53,816 nucleotides of DNA. Source: Clostridia bacterium 41_269. Its GTDB lineage: Bacteria; Bacillota; DTU086. Shown here piece after piece: positions 24,711-39,474 of this stretch. The DNA lies in assembly GCA_001508005.1 (NCBI GenBank), contig LGEZ01000016.1, positions 1-53,816 of the forward strand. The letters are read 5' to 3'. The position numbers were made by a program, and so were the translations under genes. Position 1 is the stretch's first letter, and every line of letters begins with the position of its first letter. The notes under the pieces were generated by a model. That model did no database searches, was not told the origin of the DNA, and saw only the letters and a program-made list of their open reading frames with translations.

Positions 24711-27192
24711 TTTTTTCTTCTTGTAGGATCTCATTTATCTTATCCAGATAAAAATCTGTAAGGGATTCTGCTGTTTCCTGCGAAAAGGCCTCACTGCAAA
24801 CATTATATGAAGGTTTTTCTATATCAGGAAAAATAAAGGACCACCCATCTTCTGTATATATTTTTATACCATCCAGCAGCTCAATACTGCTTTTTCTCTT
24901 TCGCTCCTGATCAACCAGCTTTCTCATAACAGTTCCCTTTGCTTCCCAAGGACAGTATGTAGACTTAAAATTCATATAATAATCAGGTATTTCATTAAGC
25001 AGATCCCCTAAGGTTAAGGAATATTGTCCCATAAACTCCAGCAGTTTTATAAGAGCATAAACCGGGTCATATTGGAGAAAAAATTGGCCATATCCTCCTT
25101 CAGCAGAAACCCTATCATTTTCCATCATCCCATTCATAACCGCACTAAGCAGAGTTTTTGTTCTAATAACCTCACCATTATATTTTTCCGCTATCCTTTC
25201 AATTACAGCAGGTGCATTCACAGGAACCACTACTTTTTTTCTTTCACTAGTCTTAAAAAGGATCAAACAAATTAAAACTGTATACATATCATCCGCAATT
25301 ACTGTACCGCTGCTGTCGATCAAAATCAACTTCTCAGCATCTCCGCTTATAACTGCACCAAAATCAGCTTTTTCCTTAGAGATAATTTCCGAAAGCCGGT
25401 GTAAAAACTTTTCTTGATCTTTAGGTCTATCAGTAAAAACAGAATCACTTATGTCATCAGTATTCTTAACTTTGCAGCCTTTTTTTTTCAAAAGCAATAA
25501 TAAATTTTTCCTTATTAGAAAATTTCCTATACTAAGGATTATTCTAGGACTGCTTTTTAAATAGTTAGAATTAACTTTTTTCTCTAGGCTGTCAAAATAC
25601 ACATTGGTCACATGAAACGCATTTAATATTCTGCCAATACTGCTGTCTTTTGCTCTTCTAAAATCCTCAAGAAAAAAATTATTTTCTATTTTCCTCTCAG
25701 CGTCCCGTCTTATATTAATTCCTTTATGATCGAAAAACTGAATATTAATTCTTTGATCTCTATCCCCTTCTTTAAAATGCACTCCACCTTTCAATGCCAA
25801 AGCTCTTACTCCATACCTATTAATAGGCGCAGTAAGCTCTCCTCCGTCATAAACATTTATCCCTGAGGCAAGAAGACCCGAAATAAAAGCCCACTTTGCC
25901 ATCTCAGTTGCTGATTTTCCATCATGACTTACAATAACTTCATCATTTTTATTCAAAAAACTGCCGTAAGCACAGCCAAGCTTTGCTGCAAACTCTGGAG
26001 TTATGTCAAGATTTATAATTCCAGGAATCCCTATTCTCCCGAACAATGAGCTTATACCAGTACTGCTCCACACAATGCTTGAATTTACTACTGCTCCCCT
26101 TTCAACAAATTTATAAGGCCATATTTTAACATCAGGGTTAATAGTTGCATACTCTCCTATATGGGACGAATCACCTATTACCGCACCTTCATAAACAGCA
26201 GCACCATCATTTATGCGAACTTCCTTACATATAACAGCCCCTCTTAAGGCGGCCCCTCTTCCCACATACGTATTTCCCCAAATTACACTCCTTTTAACAG
26301 AAGCATCTTTTTCTATAATAACGTTATTTCCAACAACTGCATAAGGTCCCAATCTCACCCCTGGTCCTATCCAGCAGTCATCACCAATCAACACCGGTTC
26401 ATTAATTTCAGCTGATGGGTCAATTTGTGTACCTTTACCCATCCTAAAATCCTTTTCAATGACTGTTTCGAAAAGCTTATGTTTTACTTTTCCCTCCAGC
26501 ATATCAAAATGAGCCTGTCGATACTGCTGTATGTTTCCAATATCGCACCAATAACCTTCAAGAACGCAGCCCCAAAGGGGTTTCCCCAACTCAAGAAGTT
26601 TGGGAAAAAGATTCTTGCTGAAATCAAACATAGTGTTAGGAGGTATCAGTTTAAGAATTTCAGGATCTAAAATATAGATTCCCGTATTAACCCGATCGCT
26701 GAAAACCTCCCCCCATCCGGGTTTTTCTAAAAACTTAACTATTCTCCCTTTTTCATCCGAAATAACCACACCAAACTCAAGGGGATTTTCAACGGTGGTA
26801 AGTACAATGGTTGCCATAGCTTCATTATCAAAATGAAATTCAATTGCTCTAGATAAATCAAAATCTGTCAAAGCATCGCCGCTTATTACAACAAAAGGTT
26901 CGTCTAAAAAATCTTCTGCATTTTTAACGCTTCCAGCGGTACCTAAGGGAGTCTTCTCAACAAAATAAGAAAGTTTTACTCCAAAGGAACTTCCATCTCC
27001 AAAATAGCGTATTATTTCCTGAGGAAGATACTGGAGCGTCACACAAATATCTTTTATACCACATCTTGACAAAAGTTCAACGGCATATTCCATAACTGGC
27101 TTATTCACTATCGGCGTCATGGGTTTTGGTATGCTGCAGGTTAATGGTCTTAATCTAGAACCGGCCCCTCCAGCCATTATTACTCCTTTCAT
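24700..27192 (-). CDS. nucleotidyltransferase / beta-helix / degenerate phosphomannomutase fusion, 830 aa
   Basis: Domains in order: a sugar-1-phosphate nucleotidyltransferase (about 1-235; MAGGAGSRLRPLTCSIPKPM, VVISGDALTDFD, NTGIYILDPEIL), a left-handed beta-helix of hexapeptide repeats (about 245-365), and a phosphohexomutase-like region (about 380-825; FGRIGIPGIINLDITPE). The catalytic TASHNP phosphoserine loop is replaced by GGVHFKEGDRDQR near 469-481, so mutase chemistry is doubtful. This resembles the mannose-1-phosphate guanylyltransferase/phosphomannomutase fusions of thermophiles and cyanobacteria. The sugar could be GDP-mannose or NDP-glucose. It is in an operon with the GT4 gene (27195), 2 nt away. 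Confidence 0.85.
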   Translation of the reverse strand: MKGVIMAGGAGSRLRPLTCSIPKPMTPIVNKPVMEYAVELLSRCGIKDICVTLQYLPQEIIRYFGDGSSFGVKLSYFVEKTPLGTAGSVKNAEDFLDEPFVVISGDALTDFDLSRAIEFHFDNEAMATIVLTTVENPLEFGVVISDEKGRIVKFLEKPGWGEVFSDRVNTGIYILDPEILKLIPPNTMFDFSKNLFPKLLELGKPLWGCVLEGYWCDIGNIQQYRQAHFDMLEGKVKHKLFETVIEKDFRMGKGTQIDPSAEINEPVLIGDDCWIGPGVRLGPYAVVGNNVIIEKDASVKRSVIWGNTYVGRGAALRGAVICKEVRINDGAAVYEGAVIGDSSHIGEYATINPDVKIWPYKFVERGAVVNSSIVWSSTGISSLFGRIGIPGIINLDITPEFAAKLGCAYGSFLNKNDEVIVSHDGKSATEMAKWAFISGLLASGINVYDGGELTAPINRYGVRALALKGGVHFKEGDRDQRINIQFFDHKGINIRRDAERKIENNFFLEDFRRAKDSSIGRILNAFHVTNVYFDSLEKKVNSNYLKSSPRIILSIGNFLIRKNLLLLLKKKGCKVKNTDDISDSVFTDRPKDQEKFLHRLSEIISKEKADFGAVISGDAEKLILIDSSGTVIADDMYTVLICLILFKTSERKKVVVPVNAPAVIERIAEKYNGEVIRTKTLLSAVMNGMMENDRVSAEGGYGQFFLQYDPVYALIKLLEFMGQYSLTLGDLLNEIPDYYMNFKSTYCPWEAKGTVMRKLVDQERKRKSSIELLDGIKIYTEDGWSFIFPDIEKPSYNVCSEAFSQETAESLTDFYLDKINEILQEEKSKN

Positions 27193-27194
27193 GT

Positions 27195-28571
27195 TTATAA
27201 ATTCCCCCCTTCCCGATGATTGTTTGCTGCAATGCGGTAATTCACCAAGTCATAGTCCCTGCCTAAATAACTGCCTTGAAAATCCTCATTTTCTTTTATC
27301 TCACCTTTAAATTCCTGTTCATGTTCCTTTTGCGAAATAAAGGAGAGAGCATAGTTCCAAAAGCGATCCAATGGCCTTTGCATTCCCCAAGGAGTTCTGC
27401 GGTGTTCCTTTAAAATAACTTTATAAAGTTTTATAGTTTTTTCAGCTATCGCATTCCAATCATAAACTTCCCTAACAATCCGCAGTGCTCCCTTGCTGAT
27501 TTGCTCTGCATAAATTTCATCAGTTAATAAACGGATGATATTGGACGCTAAAGAATCAGGATTCCCAGGATAAGCTTTTAATCCATTCTGACCATGTATT
27601 ATAATTTCAGAAAGTCCTCCTGTATCTGACACTACAACAGGTGTGCCTGCTGCCATTGCTTCTAAAGCAACAATCCCAAAAGGCTCATAAAAACTGGGAA
27701 AAACTGCAACAGAAGCAATTTTGTACAATTTATTTCTGGTTTCATCATCAACATATCCAGTAAAAAGTATTTTATTTTCCAGCCCTCTAGACTTAGCCAG
27801 CCCGCAGAGTTCATTTTTCATAGGGCCATCTCCAGCAATAACAAATTTTGCATTAGGGTAAGTAAAAAGTATTTGAGCAGCACTTTCAATAAGCACCTGC
27901 ACTCCTTTTTCAGGAACAAGACGCCCCACAAAAAAAATTATTTTTTCTTCTTCTCTGGCAAATCTGTTTTTAAAACCATGCTCCACAAATACCGAAATAA
28001 ATTTCTCTGCCCTTACCCCATTGGGTATTACCGTTATTTTATCTAAGGGAACGCTGAAAATACCGTGCACTTCGTTTTTCATATGCATGCTGCACACAAT
28101 GACTTTCCATCCTTCGTATGCGAGCCACCATTCCACACTGCTTATATAGCGCTGCTGGTCATTGTGCAGTCCGTGATTTCTTCCCGCTTCTGTGGCATGC
28201 AGTGTAGCTACCAAAGGGACCTGATAAGCATGTTTTACAGCTGCTCCGGCAAAAGCAGCCAGCCAGTCATGAGCATGCACAATGTCAAAGGGTCCATCCC
28301 TATTGATAAGCTTCATAACATTTTCAAGCATTTTTACGTTCATCTGCAGAACCCAAGTGTGAAAATCAGGAGTGCTTAATGGATAGGGCATAAAACGATG
28401 AACATGAACTCCATTAACAATTTCATATTCAGGGGTTTCTTCTGTACCGCAGGTAACAATGTGAATTTCATTTCTTGTATCAGCAATAGCAGATGCTAAA
28501 TCTTCTACATGCCTTGCCAAACCTCCAACACTTCGAGGCGGGTATTCCCAAGAAAGCATCAAGATTCTCAT
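27195..28571 (-). CDS. GT4 glycosyltransferase (glycogen-synthase-like)
   Basis: A GT-B transferase with MRILMLSWEYPPRSVGGLARHV at the N-terminus, DIVHAHDWLAAFAG, IPNGV, FVGRLVPEKGVQVLI and the nucleotide-binding ExxxxxxxE motif FYEPFGIVALEAMAAGTP. The 458-aa product has a C-terminal tail of about 60 residues beyond the catalytic fold. The ATG at 28571 (MRILML) is preferred over the frame start at 28634, since the fold begins there, although GGAG is a distant 15 nt upstream. With the nucleotidyltransferase fusion downstream by 2 nt, it probably builds a glucan or exopolysaccharide. Donor specificity is unknown. Confidence 0.88.
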   Translation of the reverse strand: MRILMLSWEYPPRSVGGLARHVEDLASAIADTRNEIHIVTCGTEETPEYEIVNGVHVHRFMPYPLSTPDFHTWVLQMNVKMLENVMKLINRDGPFDIVHAHDWLAAFAGAAVKHAYQVPLVATLHATEAGRNHGLHNDQQRYISSVEWWLAYEGWKVIVCSMHMKNEVHGIFSVPLDKITVIPNGVRAEKFISVFVEHGFKNRFAREEEKIIFFVGRLVPEKGVQVLIESAAQILFTYPNAKFVIAGDGPMKNELCGLAKSRGLENKILFTGYVDDETRNKLYKIASVAVFPSFYEPFGIVALEAMAAGTPVVVSDTGGLSEIIIHGQNGLKAYPGNPDSLASNIIRLLTDEIYAEQISKGALRIVREVYDWNAIAEKTIKLYKVILKEHRRTPWGMQRPLDRFWNYALSFISQKEHEQEFKGEIKENEDFQGSYLGRDYDLVNYRIAANNHREGGNL

Positions 28572-28774
28572 TTTTAAAGAGCCACACTCCTTTTTTCCAG
28601 ATACAAGAAGGATAGGAAGATATGAAAATATCATCCCTTTTTCTTTTGTTATTTTTTCTTAATGTGTCCATTTTATGCTGATATAAAGCAGGACAAAAAA
28701 GTATAATTACTCACAAAAAGGATTATTATAAAAAAAACACCTCAAAAAAACATTACAAAAGTGGGTGCTTTTTT

Positions 28775-29774
28775 ATGCCTGAGTTAAGACGAAATCCTTT
28801 AAATGATATCTGGGTAATAATAGCAACAGAAAGAAGCAAAAGACCTTCAGATTTTGCCGACACAGGAGGTGAACACATAAAAGATACCAAAAGCTGTCCT
28901 TTTTGTTTAGGAAACGAACATTTAACACCCCCTGAAATAACCGCTGTAAGAAAAAATGGGTCCAAACCCAATACTGAGGATTGGACCGTTAGAGTTGTGC
29001 CAAATAAATTTGCTGCGTTGCAGCAAAAAAAACGACAGCCTCGATATAAGTAAAAATGGAATTTACGAAATGATGAATGGTGTTGGAGCCCACGAAGTCG
29101 TGATAGAATCCCCAGACCATAATAAGGAACTTTACGAGCATGACAAAGAACATATTTTTACTGTACTAAAAATATGGCGTTCCCGCTATCAAGAACTGGG
29201 AAACAGCAGCATAATTAAATATACTCAGTTATTTAGAAATTACGGATCTGCAGCAGGAGCATCCCTTACCCATCCCCATAGTCAAATTATTGCAACACCA
29301 ATTATACCTAAGAACATTACTGAAGAATTAGAGGGTTTTAAAAGATACTATGAAGAAAATGGAAAATGCATTTTATGCGATATGGTACCCTTTGAAGCAA
29401 AAGAAAAAGTACGCGTGGTAACAGAAAATGAAGAATTTTTATCATTCTGCCCCTTTGCAGCCCGCTTTCCCTTTGAAACATGGATTGTGCCTAAGAATCA
29501 TGAAAATCAGTTTTCTGAAGTCTCAGATAAAAATTTAAGATATTTGGCTGATATTTTAAAAAAGACCTTAAAACTGTTAGCTGAAAAGGTCAATGATCCA
29601 CCTTATAATTTAATTCTCAGATCAGCACCTTACTTTCTAAAGAAAGACACAATTTACCATTGGCATATACAAATACTTCCACGCCTTACAAAAGTGGCCG
29701 GTTTCGAGTGGGGTACTGGATATTATATTAACCCAACGCCACCAGAAGATGCTGCAACATATTTACGTGAATAA
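28775..29774 (+). pseudogene. galT: galactose-1-phosphate uridylyltransferase, interrupted by a frameshift at A8
   Basis: Two frames make one GalT-like protein of about 333 aa. The first (to 29053) has RRNPLNDIWVIIATERSKRP, CPFCLGNEHLTPPE and VRVVPNKFAAL. The second contains the active-site His motif SLTHPHSQIIATP, then CILCD and the C-terminal HWHIQILPRL. The frame changes at CAG C-AAAAAAAA-CG (29025-29034). One more A would give QQKKNDSLDISKNG and a continuous protein. The sequence A-AAA-AAA-C is also a classic slippery site for -1 ribosomal frameshifting or transcriptional slippage. GalT moves UMP between UDP-glucose and galactose-1-phosphate. There is no strong SD before ATG 28775. Confidence 0.8.
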
Positions 29775-29800
29775 CATTATTTCAACAAGGAGGTAATTTG

Positions 29801-31282
29801 ATGCACAGCACCCTAAAGATTCTTATGGTCTCACCGGAAGTTGATCCTTTTGCTAAAACCGGTGGGCTTGCAGATGTGGCAGGGTCCCTTCCTAAAGCAC
29901 TGGCAAGGCTCGGCCATGATGTGCGGATAATTATGCCTAAATATAAAAATATTAAAAATGTTGACTATTTGATGGATCTGCCGGTAGAAATGGATGGGCA
30001 TTTGGAAACGGCAATTATAAAATATTCTCCTTTACCTGTAAAGGGTGAAGAAGCTCATTTAAATATACCTGTTTATTTCATTGACAATTATAAATATTTT
30101 TATAGGGACAGCCTTTACGGTCATCCTGATGATGGAGCCCGTTTCAATTTCTTTGTCAAAGCTGTTTTATCAGCCCTTCCAAGGCTTGATTTCAAGCCTG
30201 ATATAATTCACTGCAACGATTGGCAGAGTTCTCTTCTACCACTGTTTTTAAAAATTAAATATGAGGATGAACCTTTTTACAAAGATACAGCAACCATCTT
30301 CACCATTCATAACCTTCATTACCAGGGAAGGTTTCCAAAAAATATTCTGACTACTCTTAATTTAAATGAAAAAAGATTTTTTACCCCAGAAGAATTAGAA
30401 TTTTGGGGACAAGTTAATTTCATGAAGGCTGGTCTTTTATATGCTGATTTAATCAATACCGTAAGCAATAAATATTCATTGGAAATACAAACACCGGAAT
30501 TTGGTGAAGGTTTAGATGGCCTTCTTCGCAAAAGATCTCAGGATCTATATGGTATAGTAAATGGAATTGATTATCAAAAATTTAATCCTGAAACTGATGA
30601 ATATATATATAAAAATTATAGTTTGGACACTATAGAGGATAAAATAGAAAATAAATACCGGCTGCAGGAAGAATTGGGTCTTCCGCGAAAAAATGTACCA
30701 GTAATAAGTTTAATATCTCGTTTGGTAGCTCAAAAAGGGCTTGATCTTGTAGGAAAAATTATGGATGACCTTTTAAGACAGGATGTTCAGTTTATTCTTT
30801 TGGGCACAGGTGAAGATTATTATCAGCAGATGTTCAGCAAAATAAAAGTGCGCTTTAGAGATAAAGCTGCAGTAATTATCGGTTTTGATCCAGTTTTAGC
30901 CCAGAAAATATATGCAGGATCTGACATATTCCTTATGCCCTCAAAATTTGAGCCCTGCGGCTTATCTCAGCTGATAAGTCTACGTTATGGAACCATACCA
31001 ATTGTTCATGCTACAGGTGGCTTGGAAGATACAATAATAGATTTTCATACAGACCCTGAAAAAGGAAACGGTTTCTCTTTTAAAAATTACTCTGTTTCTG
31101 ATTTTTGGTCTGCTCTTCAAAGAGCTTTAGACCTTTTAATTAACCATCCAGACCAATGGCGCAAAATTATTACCAATGCTATGACTGCAGATTATTCATG
31201 GGACAAATCTGCACAAAAATATATTGCCCTTTATGAAAAGGCTCTTGAAAAGAGAAGAAAAGAGCTTGCTAAAACAGGCTAA
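29801..31282 (+). CDS. glgA: glycogen synthase (GT5)
   Basis: Elongates alpha-1,4 glucan, typically from ADP-glucose. It has the KTGGLADVAGSLPKAL N-terminal donor loop, HCNDWQSSLLPLFLK, FTIHNLHYQG, VNGIDYQKFNP, ISRLVAQKGLDLV and the KFEPCGLSQLISLRYG nucleotide site. The 493-aa length is standard. AAGGAGGT lies 7 nt before ATG 29801, which is favoured over the adjacent TTG 29798. It follows galT by 26 nt on the same strand and ends before a strong terminator. No glgC or glgP is in the window. Confidence 0.95.
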   Translation: MHSTLKILMVSPEVDPFAKTGGLADVAGSLPKALARLGHDVRIIMPKYKNIKNVDYLMDLPVEMDGHLETAIIKYSPLPVKGEEAHLNIPVYFIDNYKYFYRDSLYGHPDDGARFNFFVKAVLSALPRLDFKPDIIHCNDWQSSLLPLFLKIKYEDEPFYKDTATIFTIHNLHYQGRFPKNILTTLNLNEKRFFTPEELEFWGQVNFMKAGLLYADLINTVSNKYSLEIQTPEFGEGLDGLLRKRSQDLYGIVNGIDYQKFNPETDEYIYKNYSLDTIEDKIENKYRLQEELGLPRKNVPVISLISRLVAQKGLDLVGKIMDDLLRQDVQFILLGTGEDYYQQMFSKIKVRFRDKAAVIIGFDPVLAQKIYAGSDIFLMPSKFEPCGLSQLISLRYGTIPIVHATGGLEDTIIDFHTDPEKGNGFSFKNYSVSDFWSALQRALDLLINHPDQWRKIITNAMTADYSWDKSAQKYIALYEKALEKRRKELAKTG

Positions 31283-31284
31283 AA

Positions 31285-31315
31285 AAACACCCGTTTAAAG
31301 CGGGTGTTTACTGTT
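31285..31315. terminator. bidirectional rho-independent terminator
   Basis: AAACACCCG (31285-31293) pairs perfectly with CGGGTGTTT (31301-31309). T-rich tails exist on both strands, suiting the convergent glgA and CBM genes. Confidence 0.85.
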
Positions 31316-31330
31316 TTTACATAAAAATTT

Positions 31331-31717
31331 TTAAAGAAATTTTGTATTTTTTCCACTATGAATCTCAAAACTCCAATTTATTCCGTTATTATTATCCCAA
31401 TTGAAAGCACTGTCTTTAAAACAAAAGTTTAATCGCGTCGGATTTTCCACTTTAAATTTTGCAACCCACCCCCTATCTGTCTTTTCCATTTTATAATCTT
31501 TAACATCCGTCCATGCATCAGCACTTCCGTATCCGCAGTGCAAATATATTTGGTCAGCTCCTGATTGAGCTAAAAGACCATTATACAAAACTGTTATTTC
31601 TTCTCCTGCTGTAATGGGAACAGGATCAACCACAACACCTCCGGGATAATTAGCCTCACTCATGTTCTGAAGCCGATAGCTAGGCTCTCCAAATTTTGAA
31701 TGTTTTGTATGCTTCAT
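31331..31717 (-). CDS. stand-alone starch/glycogen-binding module (CBM25/53-like)
   Basis: The 128-aa protein, without signal peptide, contains a beta-sandwich pattern seen in CBM25/CBM53: GEEITVLYNGLLAQSGADQIYLH, CGYGSADAWTDVKDY, GWVAKFKVE, FCFKDSAFNWDNNNGINWSF. The aromatic residues of DAW, NWDNN and INW would stack on glucose rings. The start ATG at 31717 (MKHTKHSKFG) follows GGGGGGT with about 8 nt spacing. It is cytosolic by absence of a leader. No catalytic domain is attached, so it may be a glycogen-binding adaptor or regulator of the neighbouring glucan enzymes. Confidence 0.8.
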   Translation of the reverse strand: MKHTKHSKFGEPSYRLQNMSEANYPGGVVVDPVPITAGEEITVLYNGLLAQSGADQIYLHCGYGSADAWTDVKDYKMEKTDRGWVAKFKVENPTRLNFCFKDSAFNWDNNNGINWSFEIHSGKNTKFL

Positions 31718-31811
31718 TAATTTACCCCCCATTTTGTATTCTTTAATTCTTTATTAAGGTTTCCCATAATATTATGGCACATTAGTAACTAATTTATGTG
31801 AAAACGCTTTT

Positions 31812-31842
31812 TATAAAAATCAAAACCCGGCCTCAGCCGGGT
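31812..31842 (-). terminator. terminator of the pcrA-ligA-gatCAB run
   Basis: ACCCGGC (31825-31831), loop CTCA, GCCGGGT (31836-31842); on the minus strand followed by TTTGATTTTTATAAAAA. Confidence 0.85.
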
Positions 31843-31862
31843 ATTCGTCAGATTTTAATACT

Positions 31863-33302
31863 TTAAAGCTTCTTCTTCAAAATTTCATTTACCAGCTGCG
31901 GATTAGCTTTACCTTTTGTTTCCTTCATAACCTGTCCTACCAAAAACTTAAGAGCCCTCTCTTTTCCATTTCTGTAATCTTCAACAGACTTTGGATTTTC
32001 CTCCATAACTTTATCAACAATTTTTTCTATTTCATTTGCATCATTTATTTGAACCAGGTTCTTTTCATTGACAATGGTTTCCGCATCTTTACCCGTTTCA
32101 AACATTTCATCAAAAACCTGTTTTGCTATTTTTCCGCTGATAATTCCTTTATTCTGAAGTTCAAGAAGTTCCACTAAATCTTTTGGTTTTATAGGTGAAT
32201 CTTCCACTTCCATATTGTTAGCATTAAGCAGCCTCAGCAGCTCCCCCATTACCCAGTTGCTAATTTCCTTGGGATTATCATAAATTTTTACACATTCATC
32301 ATAAAAATCAGCCAGAGCTTTTGACCTAGTTATGACCTCAGCATCATATTCCGGCAATCCATAATCCCGTATCAGCCTTTGTTTTCGCTCCGAAGGAAGT
32401 TCAGGCAGTGACTTTCTTATTTCCTCAACCCAATCTCTACTTATAACAAGTGGTACTAGATCTGGCTCAGGAAAATATCGGTAATCATGGGCTTCCTCTT
32501 TACTTCTTAATGTTTCCGTAATTCCCTTCTGCTCATTCCATGTACGGGTTTCCTGAACAACAGAAAGACCCTTTTCCAGAAGTTCTATCTGTCTGTTTAT
32601 CTCATATTCTAAAGCTTTTTGTAAAGCTTTGAAAGAATTCATATTTTTAAGCTCCGTCTTAGTACCAAACTCACTGCTGCCTTTTGGTCTTACAGACACA
32701 TTTGCATCGCAGCGCAGAGATCCTTCCTGCATTTTGCAGTCAGAAACATCAGTGTACTGCAGAATAGCCTTTAACTGTTCAAGATAAATCCTTGCTTCCT
32801 CGGGTGTACGTATATCTGGTTTTGATACTATCTCAATCAAGGGTACCCCTGCTCTGTTAAAATCTACTAGGGAATAATCTGCTCTTGAAATATCATCATT
32901 AGAATGTACTAGTTTCCCTGCATCTTCTTCCATATGAAGTCTTGTTATACCAATTCGTTTCTCTTTTCCATCAATATTAATGGTTAAGTAACCGTCAGTT
33001 GCTATGGGAAGATCATACTGGGAAATCTGATAATTCTTTGGAAGATCTGGATAAAAATAATTTTTACGATCAAATTTGCTGTACTCTGCAATTTTACAGT
33101 TTAAAGCCAGTGCAGCTTTAATGGCATATTCAACTACCTTTTTATTTAAAACAGGCAGTGTTCCTGGAAGTCCCAAACAAACTGGGCATACCTGGGTATT
33201 AGGCTCTGCTCCAAATTCCGTACTACAGGAACAAAAAATTTTTGATTTTGTTTTGAGTTCAGCATGAACTTCTAAACCAATAACGGCTTCATATTCCGCC
33301 AA
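31863..33302 (-). CDS. gatB: aspartyl/glutamyl-tRNA(Asn/Gln) amidotransferase subunit B
   Basis: Recognises and kinates mischarged Glu-tRNA(Gln) or Asp-tRNA(Asn). The 479-residue protein begins [23 protein letters not shown] and has the zinc-site Cys pairs ([21 protein letters not shown]), [19 protein letters not shown] and the C-terminal tRNA-binding helical domain with a YqeY-like end ([21 protein letters not shown]). It directly abuts gatA; the start codon at 33302 is adjacent to the gatA stop, so the two are coupled. Confidence 0.97.
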   Translation of the reverse strand: MAEYEAVIGLEVHAELKTKSKIFCSCSTEFGAEPNTQVCPVCLGLPGTLPVLNKKVVEYAIKAALALNCKIAEYSKFDRKNYFYPDLPKNYQISQYDLPIATDGYLTINIDGKEKRIGITRLHMEEDAGKLVHSNDDISRADYSLVDFNRAGVPLIEIVSKPDIRTPEEARIYLEQLKAILQYTDVSDCKMQEGSLRCDANVSVRPKGSSEFGTKTELKNMNSFKALQKALEYEINRQIELLEKGLSVVQETRTWNEQKGITETLRSKEEAHDYRYFPEPDLVPLVISRDWVEEIRKSLPELPSERKQRLIRDYGLPEYDAEVITRSKALADFYDECVKIYDNPKEISNWVMGELLRLLNANNMEVEDSPIKPKDLVELLELQNKGIISGKIAKQVFDEMFETGKDAETIVNEKNLVQINDANEIEKIVDKVMEENPKSVEDYRNGKERALKFLVGQVMKETKGKANPQLVNEILKKKL

Positions 33303-34769
33303 TTAAGACACCTCCAACTCTGGTGCTGTAATTTCAAAACCTCGATGGCACTCATAAGCATAGGCTACTTTAAGCAGCACATCTTCTGCAAAGGGCTTAG
33401 CCATAATCTGCATACCCACAGGAAGACCTTCACTCAACCCGCACGGAACTGAAATTGCTGGAATTCCAGCCATATTTGCAGGAACAGTTAAAAGATCTGA
33501 CATATACATTGAAATGATATCTTTGGTCCTTTCTCCAATTTTAAAAGCAGTTGTAGGAGTTGTGGGAGTAACAAGCACATCAAATTTTTCAAAGGCTTTA
33601 TCAAAATCCTGTTTAATTAGGGTTCTTACCTTAAGTGCCTTTAAATAATAGGCATCATAATAACCAGAACTCAGAGCATATGTACCCAACATTATTCTCC
33701 TTTTTACCTCTGGACCAAACCCTTCACTACGAGTAGTTTTATACATTGAAATTAGATCATCAGCTTTCATGTTTCTATAACCATACTGCACTCCGTCATA
33801 ACGGGCAAGGTTTGAACTTGCTTCAGCTGGAGCAACAATGTAATAAGCAGGAAGTGCATACTCAGTATGGGGAAGTGAAGTCTCCTCACAGATAGCTCCA
33901 AGGTTTTCAAGCACATCAACAGCTTTTCTTACCTTATCTTTAACCTCTTCGCTTATACCGCTGCCAAAATACTCTTTAGGAACACCAACGCGAAGTCCTT
34001 TAATGTTATCATCGAGCATCTTTTCATAGTCGGGAACTGGAGCATTAACAGAAGTACTGTCCATTGGATCGTAGCCTGCAATTGCTTTTAACACAAAAGC
34101 ACAATCCTTAACATCTTTTGTTATGGGACCAATCTGATCAAGGGAAGAGGCAAAAGCAACCAATCCATAACGAGATACTCTACCGTAAGTGGGTTTAAGT
34201 CCCACCACTCCACAGAAAGAAGCAGGCTGTCTAATAGAACCCCCTGTATCACTTCCGAGGGTATAAACTGCTTCTCCCGCTGCCACAGCAGCAGCGGATC
34301 CACCGCTTGAACCTCCTGGCACTCTTTCTAAATCCCATGGATTCCTGGTAGTAAAAAATCCAGAGTTTTCTGTGGAAGACCCCATAGCAAATTCATCCAT
34401 ATTAAGTTTACCCAGCAGTACAGCACCTTTTTCCCATAGCTTTTCAACAACAGTGGCGTTATAGGGAGGTTTATAATTATACAGTATTTTTGATGAACAA
34501 GTTGTTTTAATATCCTTTGTGCATAAATTATCCTTCAATGCCATCGGTATACCAGCCAACATTTCAGGAGTTTCTTTTGATCTTATAAAGGCATCCACTT
34601 TATCTGCCTGCTCAAGGGCTTTTTCCTTAGTAATGGTGACATATGCACGAATTTTATCATCAACTTTTTCAATTCTATCCAAAAAAGCTTCCGTAAGTTC
34701 CCTTGCACTAACTTCCCCTTTTTTCAGCATTTCATGTATCTCATGGGCTTTCAGCCTTGCTACTTCCAA
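33303..34769 (-). CDS. gatA: amidotransferase subunit A
   Basis: The glutaminase of GatCAB, releasing ammonia from glutamine through a Ser-cisSer-Lys triad. Lys lies in [13 protein letters not shown], and the serines in [36 protein letters not shown] at 34769 (protein [14 protein letters not shown]) is chosen because AAGGGGG lies 7 nt upstream and the resulting 488 aa match the family. The longer frame to 34814 would overlap gatC. gatC stops at 34783, 13 nt upstream. Confidence 0.96.
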   Translation of the reverse strand: MEVARLKAHEIHEMLKKGEVSARELTEAFLDRIEKVDDKIRAYVTITKEKALEQADKVDAFIRSKETPEMLAGIPMALKDNLCTKDIKTTCSSKILYNYKPPYNATVVEKLWEKGAVLLGKLNMDEFAMGSSTENSGFFTTRNPWDLERVPGGSSGGSAAAVAAGEAVYTLGSDTGGSIRQPASFCGVVGLKPTYGRVSRYGLVAFASSLDQIGPITKDVKDCAFVLKAIAGYDPMDSTSVNAPVPDYEKMLDDNIKGLRVGVPKEYFGSGISEEVKDKVRKAVDVLENLGAICEETSLPHTEYALPAYYIVAPAEASSNLARYDGVQYGYRNMKADDLISMYKTTRSEGFGPEVKRRIMLGTYALSSGYYDAYYLKALKVRTLIKQDFDKAFEKFDVLVTPTTPTTAFKIGERTKDIISMYMSDLLTVPANMAGIPAISVPCGLSEGLPVGMQIMAKPFAEDVLLKVAYAYECHRGFEITAPELEVS

Positions 34770-34782
34770 TGTTATTCCCCCT

Positions 34783-35067
34783 TTATACAATTTTGGGCAC
34801 TTTAAATTGTCCATTTTCTTTGTCAGGCGCGTTGCTTAAAGCCACATCTCTGGGAATTCCTTCTTTTACCTCATCTTCCCGAAAAACATTATTAATAGGA
34901 AGAACATGAGCTGTGGGTTCAACATTTTCAACATCCAGCTCATTAAGTTTTTCCACATACTCAAGAATGCTGTCCAGCTGATTTGTATAACTAACAGTTT
35001 CTTCTTTGCTTAGTTCTAAACGTGCCAGCATAGCAACATGCTCCACTTCTTCCCTGGTTAAAGGCAA
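34783..35067 (-). CDS. gatC: amidotransferase subunit C
   Basis: The 94-residue linker subunit has the typical [19 protein letters not shown] start, [18 protein letters not shown] and a C-terminal loop that wraps GatA and GatB ([17 protein letters not shown]). GGAG lies before ATG 35067. It leads gatCAB in an operon after ligA (67 nt). Confidence 0.95.
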   Translation of the reverse strand: MPLTREEVEHVAMLARLELSKEETVSYTNQLDSILEYVEKLNELDVENVEPTAHVLPINNVFREDEVKEGIPRDVALSNAPDKENGQFKVPKIV

Positions 35068-35134
35068 CGTAAATCATCTCCTTTCTTTTACTTTTTTATT
35101 AAAGGTTTTCTAGATATATAATCCCGCCTGCGGT

Positions 35135-39350
<4,216 letters not shown>

Positions 39351-39474
39351 AAAAAATCACTCCCAAAGCCCTCTTGAATGTAATGTTATGGAAAAATACA
39401 CACATAGAATAATGTTTTCGTTAATTATTACCCATATCCCTTTTTATCTATGTGGTTTAAAGCTACTGTTAAAT

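Noticed and set aside
24413-24761. Two short plus-strand frames inside the palindromic element
   Set aside because: They follow the repeat's own base composition, lack ribosome binding sites and overlap terminator hairpins and the end of the nucleotidyltransferase gene.
28725-28775. Hairpin-like CACC...GGTG with A and T runs before galT
   Set aside because: Only a 4-bp GC core; the A/T runs make it look stronger than it is.
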